Part shown: positions 53,143-60,281 of the stretch, piece after piece
How positions within the stretch are numbered: position 1 is the stretch's first letter
How the letters are laid out: every line of letters begins with the position of its first letter
Assembly: GCA_024278975.1 (NCBI GenBank)
Contig: JAJRSD010000108.1
Span: forward strand, 1 to 60,281
Reading direction: 5' to 3'
Source: Bacteroidota bacterium
GTDB taxonomy: Bacteria > Bacteroidota > Bacteroidia > Bacteroidales > Prolixibacteraceae
DNA length: 60,281 nucleotides
Made by a program: the position numbers and the translations under genes
Notes under the pieces: generated by a model
What the model was told of the DNA's origin: nothing
What the model saw: only the letters and a program-made list of their open reading frames with translations
Databases searched by the model: none

Positions 53143-54468
53143 TTAATTATTTTTCTGTTTCCCGTATTTTTCGACTAACTCTGATTTAATACCTATTTCA
53201 GTAACCGAAAAATATTTATTGAATAAATCCCAACCGGTATCAATCATTAATTCAATTTCAATATTAATATCGATTGCAAGTAGTTTTTCGGAATACTCTT
53301 TAGCAAAACTCATTGTTCTTTTATCGTAATCAGTCAGGTCGAAACCATTTTCAATTTTTGTTTTTGCGTTGGCAGCATCGGCATAAAGACGGATTGCCGT
53401 ATTCATAACCTGCGGATGATCTTCCCGCGTTTTCTTTCCAATAACCAATTGCTTTAATCGCGATAAACTGCGAAATGGGTCAATAATAACTTTACCAATA
53501 TCAGTATCCTTTCTAAGGAATAATTGTCCTTCAGTTATGTATCCGGTATTGTCGGGAATGGCATGTGTAATATCTCCTCCCGACAAGGTTGTAACAGCAA
53601 TAATTGTGATTGATCCGCCATCAGGAAATTGCACAGCCTTTTCGTATAATTTGGCAAGATCGCTGTAAAGCGAACCTGGCATACTATCTTTTGAGGGAAT
53701 CTGATCCATACGGTTCGAAACGATACTCAGTGCATCGGCATAAAGAGTCATATCGGTTAAAAGAACGAGTACATTTTGATTTTTCCCGGCAAAATACTCA
53801 GCAGCAGTTAATGCCATATCGGGTACTAATAAACGCTCAACCGGCGGATCTTCTGTGGTATTTACAAAAGAAATAATCCGATCGAGTGCCCCTGCATTTT
53901 CAAAAGTGTTTTTAAAAAACAGGTAATCATCGTTGGTAATTCCCATTCCGCCTAAAATAATTTTATCGGCTTTTGCGCGTAAAGCAACCATCGCCATCAC
54001 CTCGTTATATGGTTGGTCAGGGTCGGCAAAAAACGGTATTTTTTGTCCGGTTACCAGCGTATTATTAAGGTCTATTCCGGCAATTCCGGTTGCAATTAAC
54101 TCCGATGGCTGTTTGCGGCGAACCGGATTTACCGACGGACCACCAATTTCAATTAACTGCCCGTCTATTTCCGAACCGCCATCAATGGGGTCGCCATAAG
54201 CATTAAAAAACCTGCCGCTTAACTCTTCGCCAACCCGAAGTTGTGGTGCATGCCCTTTGAAAATAACTTCGGCATTTGTTGGAATTCCTTCTGTTCCTGA
54301 AAATATTTGAAGGGTAACCAAATCGCCATTAATTTTCACCACTTGTGCCAGCCGGTTATTTACCGTTGCCATCTCTTCGTTTCCAACGCCGGTAGCACGC
54401 AACGTACAAGTTGCTTTTGTAATTTGGTCTATTTTAGTATGTATTTTTTGAAATGCTGTAGTTTCCAT
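53143..54468 (-). CDS. ntpB: V/A-type ATPase subunit B
   Basis: 441 aa. AFQKIHTKIDQITKATCTLR, then ELIATGIAGIDLNNTLVTGQ, IPFFADPDQPYNE (non-catalytic P-loop equivalent), MTLYADALSIVSNRMDQIPS, PGSLYSDLAKLYEKA, PDNTGYITEGQLFLRKD and PFRSLSRLKQLVIGKKTRED are the usual B-subunit blocks. Non-catalytic, alternates with A in the hexamer. 35 bases after ntpA. Confidence 0.95.
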   Translation of the reverse strand: METTAFQKIHTKIDQITKATCTLRATGVGNEEMATVNNRLAQVVKINGDLVTLQIFSGTEGIPTNAEVIFKGHAPQLRVGEELSGRFFNAYGDPIDGGSEIDGQLIEIGGPSVNPVRRKQPSELIATGIAGIDLNNTLVTGQKIPFFADPDQPYNEVMAMVALRAKADKIILGGMGITNDDYLFFKNTFENAGALDRIISFVNTTEDPPVERLLVPDMALTAAEYFAGKNQNVLVLLTDMTLYADALSIVSNRMDQIPSKDSMPGSLYSDLAKLYEKAVQFPDGGSITIIAVTTLSGGDITHAIPDNTGYITEGQLFLRKDTDIGKVIIDPFRSLSRLKQLVIGKKTREDHPQVMNTAIRLYADAANAKTKIENGFDLTDYDKRTMSFAKEYSEKLLAIDINIEIELMIDTGWDLFNKYFSVTEIGIKSELVEKYGKQKNN

Positions 54469-54503
54469 TATTTGTTTTATTTTGTAAATATTGACACTTA
54501 CAT

Positions 54504-56261
54504 TTATACAACCACTTTCTCTTCTATAACTGTTTGTAACTCTTTTTCAAATTGTTTGAATTTGTCTGAATGAAATTCAGAGTAATTCATCTGTTTGAAA
54601 ACATTTATTAATTTTTTGTAGTAGGGATTTACCTCTTCAAAAGAGTCGAATTTGAATTGTGTGTTACAAATTTCCAAGACTTTATTCATCATATAATCTT
54701 GTCTTTTTATGGAAGTAGAAGCATCTACTTTGTCGAACGCATCTTGCTGAAGAATAACGAAATCTATAACTTCCGACTTCCATAAAACCTGATGATAATC
54801 TATTGGTACTCCATCATCTCCGAGAATATTTATTTGCTCATAAGCTTCTCGCCCACGAGTTAGAATATTTTTTGCCAGTAGAATATTGTTAACCCAATTT
54901 GGCGAAATATTATCTTTCATGTACTCAATAAATTCGGGATATTCGATATATTTTGAATAACTGTCAACAGCTTCAATTGCCGGATAACGTTTGCTGTCGG
55001 CACGGTTTTGAGATAGCGCATAAAAGCAACGGGCTGCTTTTTTAGTTGATTCAGTAACCGGCTCCTTCAAATTCCCCCCTGCTGGCGAAACTGTACCGAT
55101 AAAAGTAACCGAGCCCGTTTCGCTATTATTTAAAATTACATAACCTGCGCGCGCATAGAAATTAGAAATTATTGCCGGCAAATCCATGGGGAACGCATCG
55201 GGTCCGGGCAACTCTTCCATGCGGTTCGACATTTCGCGCAACGCTTGTGCCCAGCGCGAAGTAGAATCGGCTAAAAGCAGAATTTTCAATCCCATAGAAC
55301 GGTAATATTCTGCAATTGTCATTGCAGTGTAAACCGATGCTGCGCGTGCTGCCACCGGCATATTCGATGTATTTGCAATAATTGTTGTGCGCTCCATCAA
55401 TTTCCTTCCGGTGCGCGGGTCAACAATTTCAGGGAACTCAGCAAAAATCTCAACTACTTCGTTTGCACGTTCGCCACAAGCTGCTACTATAATCATATCG
55501 GCTTCTGCCTGTTTCGAAAGTGCATGTTGTAAAACGGTTTTGCCTGTTCCAAATGGACCGGGAATAAAACCAGTCCCTCCTTCAACAATCGGATTTAAAC
55601 TGTCGATAACCCTGATTCCCGTTTCCATAAAACGAAATGGCCGAGGCTTTTCTTTAAACGATTTTATGGGAATTTTAACCGGCCATTTCTGAACCATACT
55701 TACATTAAATTCTTTGTTTTCGTTGTTAGTAACAACACAAATTGTATCGTTTATTTTGTATTCACCCTTCGCGCTAATTTCCTTTACTGTAAAAGCACCT
55801 TCGAAACTAAACGGAACCATAATTTTATGTGGAATCCAATTCTCGATAACTTCGCCCAACCACGAACCGGAAATAACTTTATCGCCCGGTTTTGCCAGAG
55901 GTGTAAATCCCCAAAGTTTGTCGTCTTCAAGTGCAGGAGTGTAATCGCCTTTTTTCAGAAAAACTCCTTCCATTTTGTCCAAATCGTGCTGTAACCCATC
56001 GAAGTTTTTCGAAAGAATACCAGGGCCTAAAGTAGCTTCCAGCATGTGCCCGGTAAACTCCACTTCGGTACCAATTTTTAAACCACGCGTACTTTCAAAC
56101 ACCTGTACATAAGCGTTGTTATCACCAATTCTAATTATTTCTGCCATCAGTTTAACATCGCTCATATTAATGAAACAAATCTCATTTTGCATAACTGGTC
56201 CGTCAACTGCAACTGTTACCAGATTCGAAATTATTCCAACAACTTTTCCCTTTGTACTCAT
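54504..56261 (-). CDS. ntpA: V/A-type ATPase catalytic subunit A
   Basis: 585 aa. Beta-barrel start GKVVGIISNLVTVAVDGPVM; catalytic P-loop GPFGTGKTVLQHAL near residues 235-248; ERANEVVEIFAEFPE with the catalytic Glu; LADSTSRWAQALREMSNRME; SPAGGNLKEPVTESTKKAAR. A-type-specific insertion (bulge) is included. Complete. Hydrolyses or makes ATP while rotating the central stalk. Confidence 0.96.
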   Translation of the reverse strand: MSTKGKVVGIISNLVTVAVDGPVMQNEICFINMSDVKLMAEIIRIGDNNAYVQVFESTRGLKIGTEVEFTGHMLEATLGPGILSKNFDGLQHDLDKMEGVFLKKGDYTPALEDDKLWGFTPLAKPGDKVISGSWLGEVIENWIPHKIMVPFSFEGAFTVKEISAKGEYKINDTICVVTNNENKEFNVSMVQKWPVKIPIKSFKEKPRPFRFMETGIRVIDSLNPIVEGGTGFIPGPFGTGKTVLQHALSKQAEADMIIVAACGERANEVVEIFAEFPEIVDPRTGRKLMERTTIIANTSNMPVAARAASVYTAMTIAEYYRSMGLKILLLADSTSRWAQALREMSNRMEELPGPDAFPMDLPAIISNFYARAGYVILNNSETGSVTFIGTVSPAGGNLKEPVTESTKKAARCFYALSQNRADSKRYPAIEAVDSYSKYIEYPEFIEYMKDNISPNWVNNILLAKNILTRGREAYEQINILGDDGVPIDYHQVLWKSEVIDFVILQQDAFDKVDASTSIKRQDYMMNKVLEICNTQFKFDSFEEVNPYYKKLINVFKQMNYSEFHSDKFKQFEKELQTVIEEKVVV

Positions 56262-56346
56262 TTTTTTGTCTGTTTTTTCTACTTATTTCAAATAAATCAC
56301 GCTTAATTAATAGATTTTATCTCCCTCTCTGTCAGTTAAAAAAAAA

Positions 56347-57201
56347 TTAGGAGAAACCTTTTACAGTGCTAAATTCCTCGGGGAATTTGTAGCTACCTTT
56401 TAATTCATCAACCAGTTTTTTCAACATCGCTTTTCCTGTTTCTATATCTAATTTCATCCACCGCTCAATAATTGTAAGTTTTAGTATATAACTCAGTATT
56501 TTTTCGATGGTGAAATAGTGGAAAAAAGTCTGCTCATCGAGGTAATCCCACTTTATTTTATCTATTGTTTTCTCTTGTTCTTCAGGGCTGGCATCCGATT
56601 CTGCAATTCTAAAAATTTGGTCGGCAAAAGGAAGCTCTTCTTCAAAAAACTCATATTTCAGGCGGTTACTCATTAGTAACGAACACACCGTATTCTCTTC
56701 GCCAACATTAATAAGATGCTTTTCTAAAGGATAGTTAAACTGTACGCAGTTAAAGGCTGTCAAAACATTTTTAATGTTCAGCTCGAATGTAAACCACTCT
56801 TTTAAAAAATTATTTTTGGTTGATGTTGCATATTCAAAATAGAGGCTGTGTAACTTATTTTCAATTTCAACATTCAATTCCTGCGCCTCCATGTTTTTTA
56901 CCCATTTCAAAAAACGCATCATATATTCTGGTAAATCACCAGGTTGTGAAATCTGTTTCTCCAGAAAATCCTGATTGTAATTACCCGTTAAATTAAATGG
57001 TTCGTTTAGCTGAAAAAGAAGGTTAAGTATATTTCTATTGTCAATTTGCAGCAAAAGGAGTTTCACAAGTTCATAGTCAGCACTATTTAACTGAAATTTT
57101 AGTTCACCAATAAAGTCAAGAGTGCTAAAACCTACTTTGCTTTCGTTAAAAAACAAATCGGGGAAACCGGCTACCAAACAGTAATACTCTCTTTTTAACA
57201 T
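56347..57201 (-). CDS. DUF2764 V-ATPase-operon protein (possible C-like subunit)
   Basis: 284 aa, helical. YYCLVAGFPDLFFNESKVGF at the N-terminus and KIKWDYLDEQTFFHYFTIEK with LSYILKLTIIERWMKLD near the C-terminus are typical of DUF2764, which in Bacteroidota and spirochaetes lies between ATPase subunit genes E and A. No ordinary C (NtpC) gene is present in the operon, and this protein sits where it would be expected, so a C-like collar role is reasonable but not shown. Confidence 0.82.
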   Translation of the reverse strand: MLKREYYCLVAGFPDLFFNESKVGFSTLDFIGELKFQLNSADYELVKLLLLQIDNRNILNLLFQLNEPFNLTGNYNQDFLEKQISQPGDLPEYMMRFLKWVKNMEAQELNVEIENKLHSLYFEYATSTKNNFLKEWFTFELNIKNVLTAFNCVQFNYPLEKHLINVGEENTVCSLLMSNRLKYEFFEEELPFADQIFRIAESDASPEEQEKTIDKIKWDYLDEQTFFHYFTIEKILSYILKLTIIERWMKLDIETGKAMLKKLVDELKGSYKFPEEFSTVKGFS

Positions 57202-57272
57202 CTTACTTTTTTAGTTTATGAATACCATAATTATTCAATGCAATACAGTAATGTTTTCTACTATTTAATTTC

Positions 57273-57905
57273 TTAATTGGAATTTGAATCAGGACTTTCA
57301 AACAACAACTTTTTTGTTTTATCTTTTAAATATCCTTTAAAATAATTTTCGAAACCGGCACTTGAGAAACTAATAATATAGCTACCATCTTTTGGTCCAA
57401 TTTTAAATCCGTCATTTACATTTTCATCAAATTGAATTTCAATTCCCTGATTTAAAATATTAGTTGCACTGTTTTCAAAAAACTCATAAAACTCCTTTTC
57501 ATCTTTTTTAGGAAGAAGAACATTTAACTTAAACTCTTCAGGTTTCTGCGGATTCCAGTTTTTGATTAAAGTGAAAATTATATTTTTTATAAACTCATTG
57601 TCGCTAAAAGCCTTTTTAACTGGAGGTTCAATTTGTGCAACTGTTACAACATTTGTGATTTGCTGTTTTAACATGCTTAAAAATTGGCGGGCAGCAAGTT
57701 GAACCTCAGAGTTGGTATTTTTTTTAAACTCGGCTGCTTCTATTTTTGCCTGCTCTACAATTTCTAACTCCTGTTTTCTGGCCAACTCAATTATTCTGTC
57801 GGATTCTTGTTTTGCTTCAACAATTATTTTGTCTGCTTCAACCTTTGCTTTTACTACTCCTTCGTTGTAAATTTTTTCTGTTAGTTCATGTATTTTATTT
57901 GTCAT
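57273..57905 (-). CDS. ntpE: V/A-type ATPase peripheral stalk subunit E
   Basis: 210 aa. A long N-terminal coiled coil (IHELTEKIYNEGVVKAKVEA, KIIVEAKQESDRIIELARKQ) and a C-terminal globular part (DGFKIGPKDGSYIISFSSAG). The companion stalk subunit (G/H type) is not evident in the operon. Second gene of the operon, 71 bases before the DUF2764 gene. Confidence 0.87.
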   Translation of the reverse strand: MTNKIHELTEKIYNEGVVKAKVEADKIIVEAKQESDRIIELARKQELEIVEQAKIEAAEFKKNTNSEVQLAARQFLSMLKQQITNVVTVAQIEPPVKKAFSDNEFIKNIIFTLIKNWNPQKPEEFKLNVLLPKKDEKEFYEFFENSATNILNQGIEIQFDENVNDGFKIGPKDGSYIISFSSAGFENYFKGYLKDKTKKLLFESPDSNSN

Positions 57906-57937
57906 TTTACTACAATTAATGGTTCATATAAAATTTT

Positions 57938-58804
57938 TTAATAAAGCTGTGCAAGTGGTTTTTTCGAATAGTTAACAGTAAACACCGGCATTTTACAGCC
58001 GTGTACAATTTTCGAAACAAATTTGCCGATACTGGTTTCTGCAAAAATCGATTCCTGATGTGTGCGAATAATTACCAATTCCGGTTTTTCATAATTTATA
58101 TACTTCAAAATTGCCTCATGTTTTCTCTGACTCTGCACTTTAAGTATTTTCACATCGCATTCAACTCCTCTGCCCCAAAGCAGGTGTTTAATTTTTACAG
58201 CATTTTTATAGGCAAGACTTTTGGTTTCGCTAATATTTACATTCAGTGCAGAAACAATCTGTATTTTTGCATTAAACTTTTTTGCAAACAGTGTAGCCCA
58301 CAAAAGTCGTTTTTTTGTGTTTTGGGATATATCAATCGGAATTATTATTTTTTTTATCTCACGTATCGGAAAGTCTTTGTTTATGGTTAAAACCGGGCAT
58401 CCCGATTTACTTACAAATTTGTCGAATTTGCGCCAGTGCCATGCACCAACAAAACTATTCTTGCTTTTATCGACAATAATAAAATCGTAGCCTCCTCTTT
58501 TCGACTCATGAATTAAATTAGAAACGATATCTCCTGTTTTAATTTGTAAAATGATATTTTTTGGAATTTCTTTTTTAAGGATATTTCTCACAAAATCAGA
58601 CAGCTCTTGCTGAACTTTAACTCTTATGGCTTCAATTTGTTCTGTTTTAAAAATCTTCGAGAAAAGGGATGGAGTTTTTATCACATTCAAAATAAATATT
58701 CTCATTTCAAATATTTGCTGAAAATACAGAGCTTCCTTTAAAACCAATTCTCCGCCTCTGTTTTGAGGGATAAATGCTAAAATGCTATTTTTGTTCCCAT
58801 TCAT
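57938..58804 (-). CDS. Tandem universal stress protein, first gene of ATPase operon
   Basis: 288 aa, two UspA halves: NSILAFIPQNRGGELVLKEA to FDFIIVDKSKN-like strand and GCPVLTIN, then IKKIIIPIDISQNTKKRLLW to ELVIIRTHQES and GCKMPVFTVNY. It begins the likely operon, 32 bases before ntpE, with 194 bases of non-coding upstream sequence. Regulation of ATPase assembly or use under stress is only a guess. Confidence 0.82.
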   Translation of the reverse strand: MNGNKNSILAFIPQNRGGELVLKEALYFQQIFEMRIFILNVIKTPSLFSKIFKTEQIEAIRVKVQQELSDFVRNILKKEIPKNIILQIKTGDIVSNLIHESKRGGYDFIIVDKSKNSFVGAWHWRKFDKFVSKSGCPVLTINKDFPIREIKKIIIPIDISQNTKKRLLWATLFAKKFNAKIQIVSALNVNISETKSLAYKNAVKIKHLLWGRGVECDVKILKVQSQRKHEAILKYINYEKPELVIIRTHQESIFAETSIGKFVSKIVHGCKMPVFTVNYSKKPLAQLY

Positions 58805-58998
58805 GTTTCAGTTATTTATAATTGCATCCTGCTTATTTCCTATATTCACACGCATAAACATTGCTATTTTATTGACCCTAAAAGTAGTTTTAATGAATGT
58901 GTAATGATACAGGCAACAGCCTATTTCGAAGTAGGGGAAATCCTACAATTTAATTGAAGAAAGAATATTGACAAGGAGTATGAATTGAGTGTATTTTA

Positions 58999-59652
58999 CT
59001 ATATCTTCTCTCCCAATTTAAAACACTCTGTAAGAATTTGTTGATTTTTTTGAAAATCGCCTTCTACAAGGTTTTGCGACAATCCTAATTTTGGGTACAA
59101 AGCAACGAGTTCATCCTCCGTTTTAATTACCTGTTTTGTAACTCCCAAACGTGTTGCTGTAATAACATGCAACCGATTTTTGGAACCCAAAATCTCAACC
59201 ATATATTTAAACAATTCAATAACCGGCTGTGCATCTTCGTTGCTCGAAGATCCCAGACTCAGCAATAAAACAAAATCTTTGTCCCACTCAACATGCGGTG
59301 TGTGCTTTAATCCCGACTCGGTAATTTGAACATGAACAAAAGAGCGAAAGCGGTCTATAATTTTTTTTAACTGACCCGAAACATGATGAAAATAGATGGG
59401 CGTAGCAAATACCAAAACATCAGATTCTAAAATTTTCAGACTCAAATCGTTCCACTCGTCACCACGAATAGAACAACGTTTAATAAGGTTACACCTCAAA
59501 CAGCCATTGCAATAATCGAGATTAATTTTGTGTGCATCAATTTTATCAAAATCGGCTCCCGATTTTTCAGCCCCTTCTAAAAATGAATTTAGCAGAAATT
59601 GTGTGTTCCCATTTTTTCTGGCACTTCCGTTAAAAGCTACTATTTTCTTCAT
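58999..59652 (-). CDS. NADPH-dependent FMN reductase-like iron-sulfur flavoprotein
   Basis: 217 aa. Flavodoxin-type FMN loop GSARKNGNTQFLL (9-21). Cysteine set C48, C51, C54 and C60 in DYCNGCLRCNLIKRC resembles the compact [4Fe-4S] site of Isf-type flavoproteins. FATPIYFHHVSGQLKKIIDR binds the isoalloxazine ring. A redox role in the cytosol, partner unknown. It starts 3 bases after the NTF2-like gene stop, so the two form an operon. Confidence 0.86.
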   Translation of the reverse strand: MKKIVAFNGSARKNGNTQFLLNSFLEGAEKSGADFDKIDAHKINLDYCNGCLRCNLIKRCSIRGDEWNDLSLKILESDVLVFATPIYFHHVSGQLKKIIDRFRSFVHVQITESGLKHTPHVEWDKDFVLLLSLGSSSNEDAQPVIELFKYMVEILGSKNRLHVITATRLGVTKQVIKTEDELVALYPKLGLSQNLVEGDFQKNQQILTECFKLGEKI

Positions 59653-59655
59653 ATG

Positions 59656-60033
59656 TTAATCTTCTGTGAATGAGGTGTTTTTAAAGTAATCGCTGATAAC
59701 TGAAATCATTCCATCTTTAAAATGAAAAAGAGTTATTCCACTATTGGAGTACTCCTCGCCCTCAGTATTTTTGCCACTGTTTGTCCAAACGGCAACAGCT
59801 TTCTCCCCTTCAACAATAATTTCAGAGATATCGAATTCCAAAACCGGAAATTTACGGAGCAGCATTTTCATAAAGAACAGTGCTTTGCGTGCTCCTAAAA
59901 TATCTCCTGTTCCCGGGAAATTAAATACAATATCATCTGCAACAAATGGTTCAACTTTTGAGAAATCGCGGGTATTAAAACAGTCGAATACCAGTTGTGC
60001 AAGTTTTCGTTTTTGCTCTTTTTCGATTATCAT
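59656..60033 (-). CDS. NTF2-like / SnoaL-type protein
   Basis: 125 aa cone fold: LVFDCFNTRDFSKVEPFVAD, NFPGTGDILGARKALFFMKM, KAVAVWTNSGKNTEGEEYSN, GITLFHFKDGMISVISDYF. This is typical of SnoaL-like ketosteroid-isomerase family members, whose substrates vary. It is linked to the flavoprotein gene. Confidence 0.8.
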   Translation of the reverse strand: MIIEKEQKRKLAQLVFDCFNTRDFSKVEPFVADDIVFNFPGTGDILGARKALFFMKMLLRKFPVLEFDISEIIVEGEKAVAVWTNSGKNTEGEEYSNSGITLFHFKDGMISVISDYFKNTSFTED

Positions 60034-60070
60034 TTTTTTTATTTTTTATAAAAATATAAAAATGGGTTGA

Positions 60071-60114
60071 AACAGAAGAGCCGTTCCCCTTATTAAAAGA
60101 ACGGTTCTTCTGTT
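60071..60114. repeat. Long perfect-type stem-loop
   Basis: AACAGAAGAGCCGTTC (60071-60086) pairs with GAACGGTTCTTCTGTT (60099-60114), 15 of 16 bases, with a 12-base loop. It lies 37 bases upstream of the NTF2-like gene. No T-run follows on the plus strand. It may be a terminator of a gene beyond the window or part of a dispersed repeat. Confidence 0.7.
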
Positions 60115-60281
60115 ACCAAAATATTTTAGGGATTATGAAAAAATAACCTAACCGTTTTGACTTGTTCTTTTGCACGCTAACTTCGTTAAAAAGCCTCGCC
60201 GTATCTATGCTATGCCTGCGTTTTTTGCCTTGTTATCGCACAAAATAACTTCGTCAATTCCAGTCATATTATTTCTTCATA
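60115..60281. other. Window-edge noncoding stretch, repeat-like
   Basis: No credible gene. AT-rich with ACCAAAATATTTTAGG (60114-60129), nearly the same as a word at 42063-42078, and a mixed-composition run (GCTAACTTCGTTAAAAAGCC ... TAACTTCGTC) that looks like dispersed repeat DNA. I cannot assign it. Confidence 0.35.

Overview
The window reads as chromosomal DNA of an anaerobic or facultative member of the Bacteroidota, probably Bacteroidales or Marinilabiliales. Base composition is low in GC. There are no strong Shine-Dalgarno sequences, and several genes are preceded by TAnnTTTG-type -7 boxes. The gene content also fits: a dciA-recF-TPR block, SpmA/SpmB-like fusion, Fe-S serine dehydratase, indolepyruvate oxidoreductase, membrane pyrophosphatase and V/A-type ATPase. 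No tRNA, rRNA, CRISPR array or integrase was seen.

Layout. 1-2304: 3' truncated secreted TPR-type repeat protein (minus). 2.7-7.9 kb: NERD protein, DUF4143 ATPase, a Na+/H+ antiporter gene (nhaC) split by an in-frame TGA, a secreted nucleoside hydrolase and a hemolysin-III family protein. 7.9-15.8 kb: a GC-rich palindromic repeat, a two-receiver PEP-synthase-like protein, K+-dependent membrane pyrophosphatase, a DHOD-like protein and a frameshifted outer-membrane-type gene. 15.9-21.9 kb: membrane proteins, a DUF1015 protein and dciA/recF facing a TPR protein.

22.0-33.35 kb is an accessory island, with all genes on the minus strand: an internally deleted MmeI-like restriction-modification gene, a complete type I system (hsdM, DUF1016 nuclease, hsdS, GxxExxY, hsdR), a nucleotidyl-cyclase-fold protein and a small exported protein. 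The junctions carry long imperfect palindromes. Three of them (23263-23393, 31387-31573, 32510-32640) are related in sequence and look like integron attC sites read on the minus strand. An isolated GTTGGGC end sits at the right border. The best current description is an attC-like cassette cluster without an integrase, and it is the most unusual thing here.

33.4-46.8 kb: aldose epimerase lipoprotein, serine dehydratase, DUF2891 and M1 peptidase, a tandem array of small hairpins, a DnaE2-like polymerase with a Y-family polymerase, indolepyruvate oxidoreductase and a nitrilase-family amidase. 46.9-48.8 kb: a histidine kinase with a NarL-type regulator. 49.1-58.8 kb: V/A-ATPase operon (usp-E-DUF2764-A-B-usp-D-I-K) with two universal-stress-protein genes inside it. 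The end holds a flavoprotein, an NTF2-like protein and repeat DNA.

Functionally, the antiporter, the K+-dependent pyrophosphatase and a V-ATPase whose K subunit keeps every Na+-ligand residue point together to sodium-based membrane energetics. Palindromic repeats are abundant, including a 27-nt hairpin family with compensatory stem changes. Several genes are broken (nhaC, the outer-membrane-type gene, the MmeI-like gene), by real decay or by assembly error.
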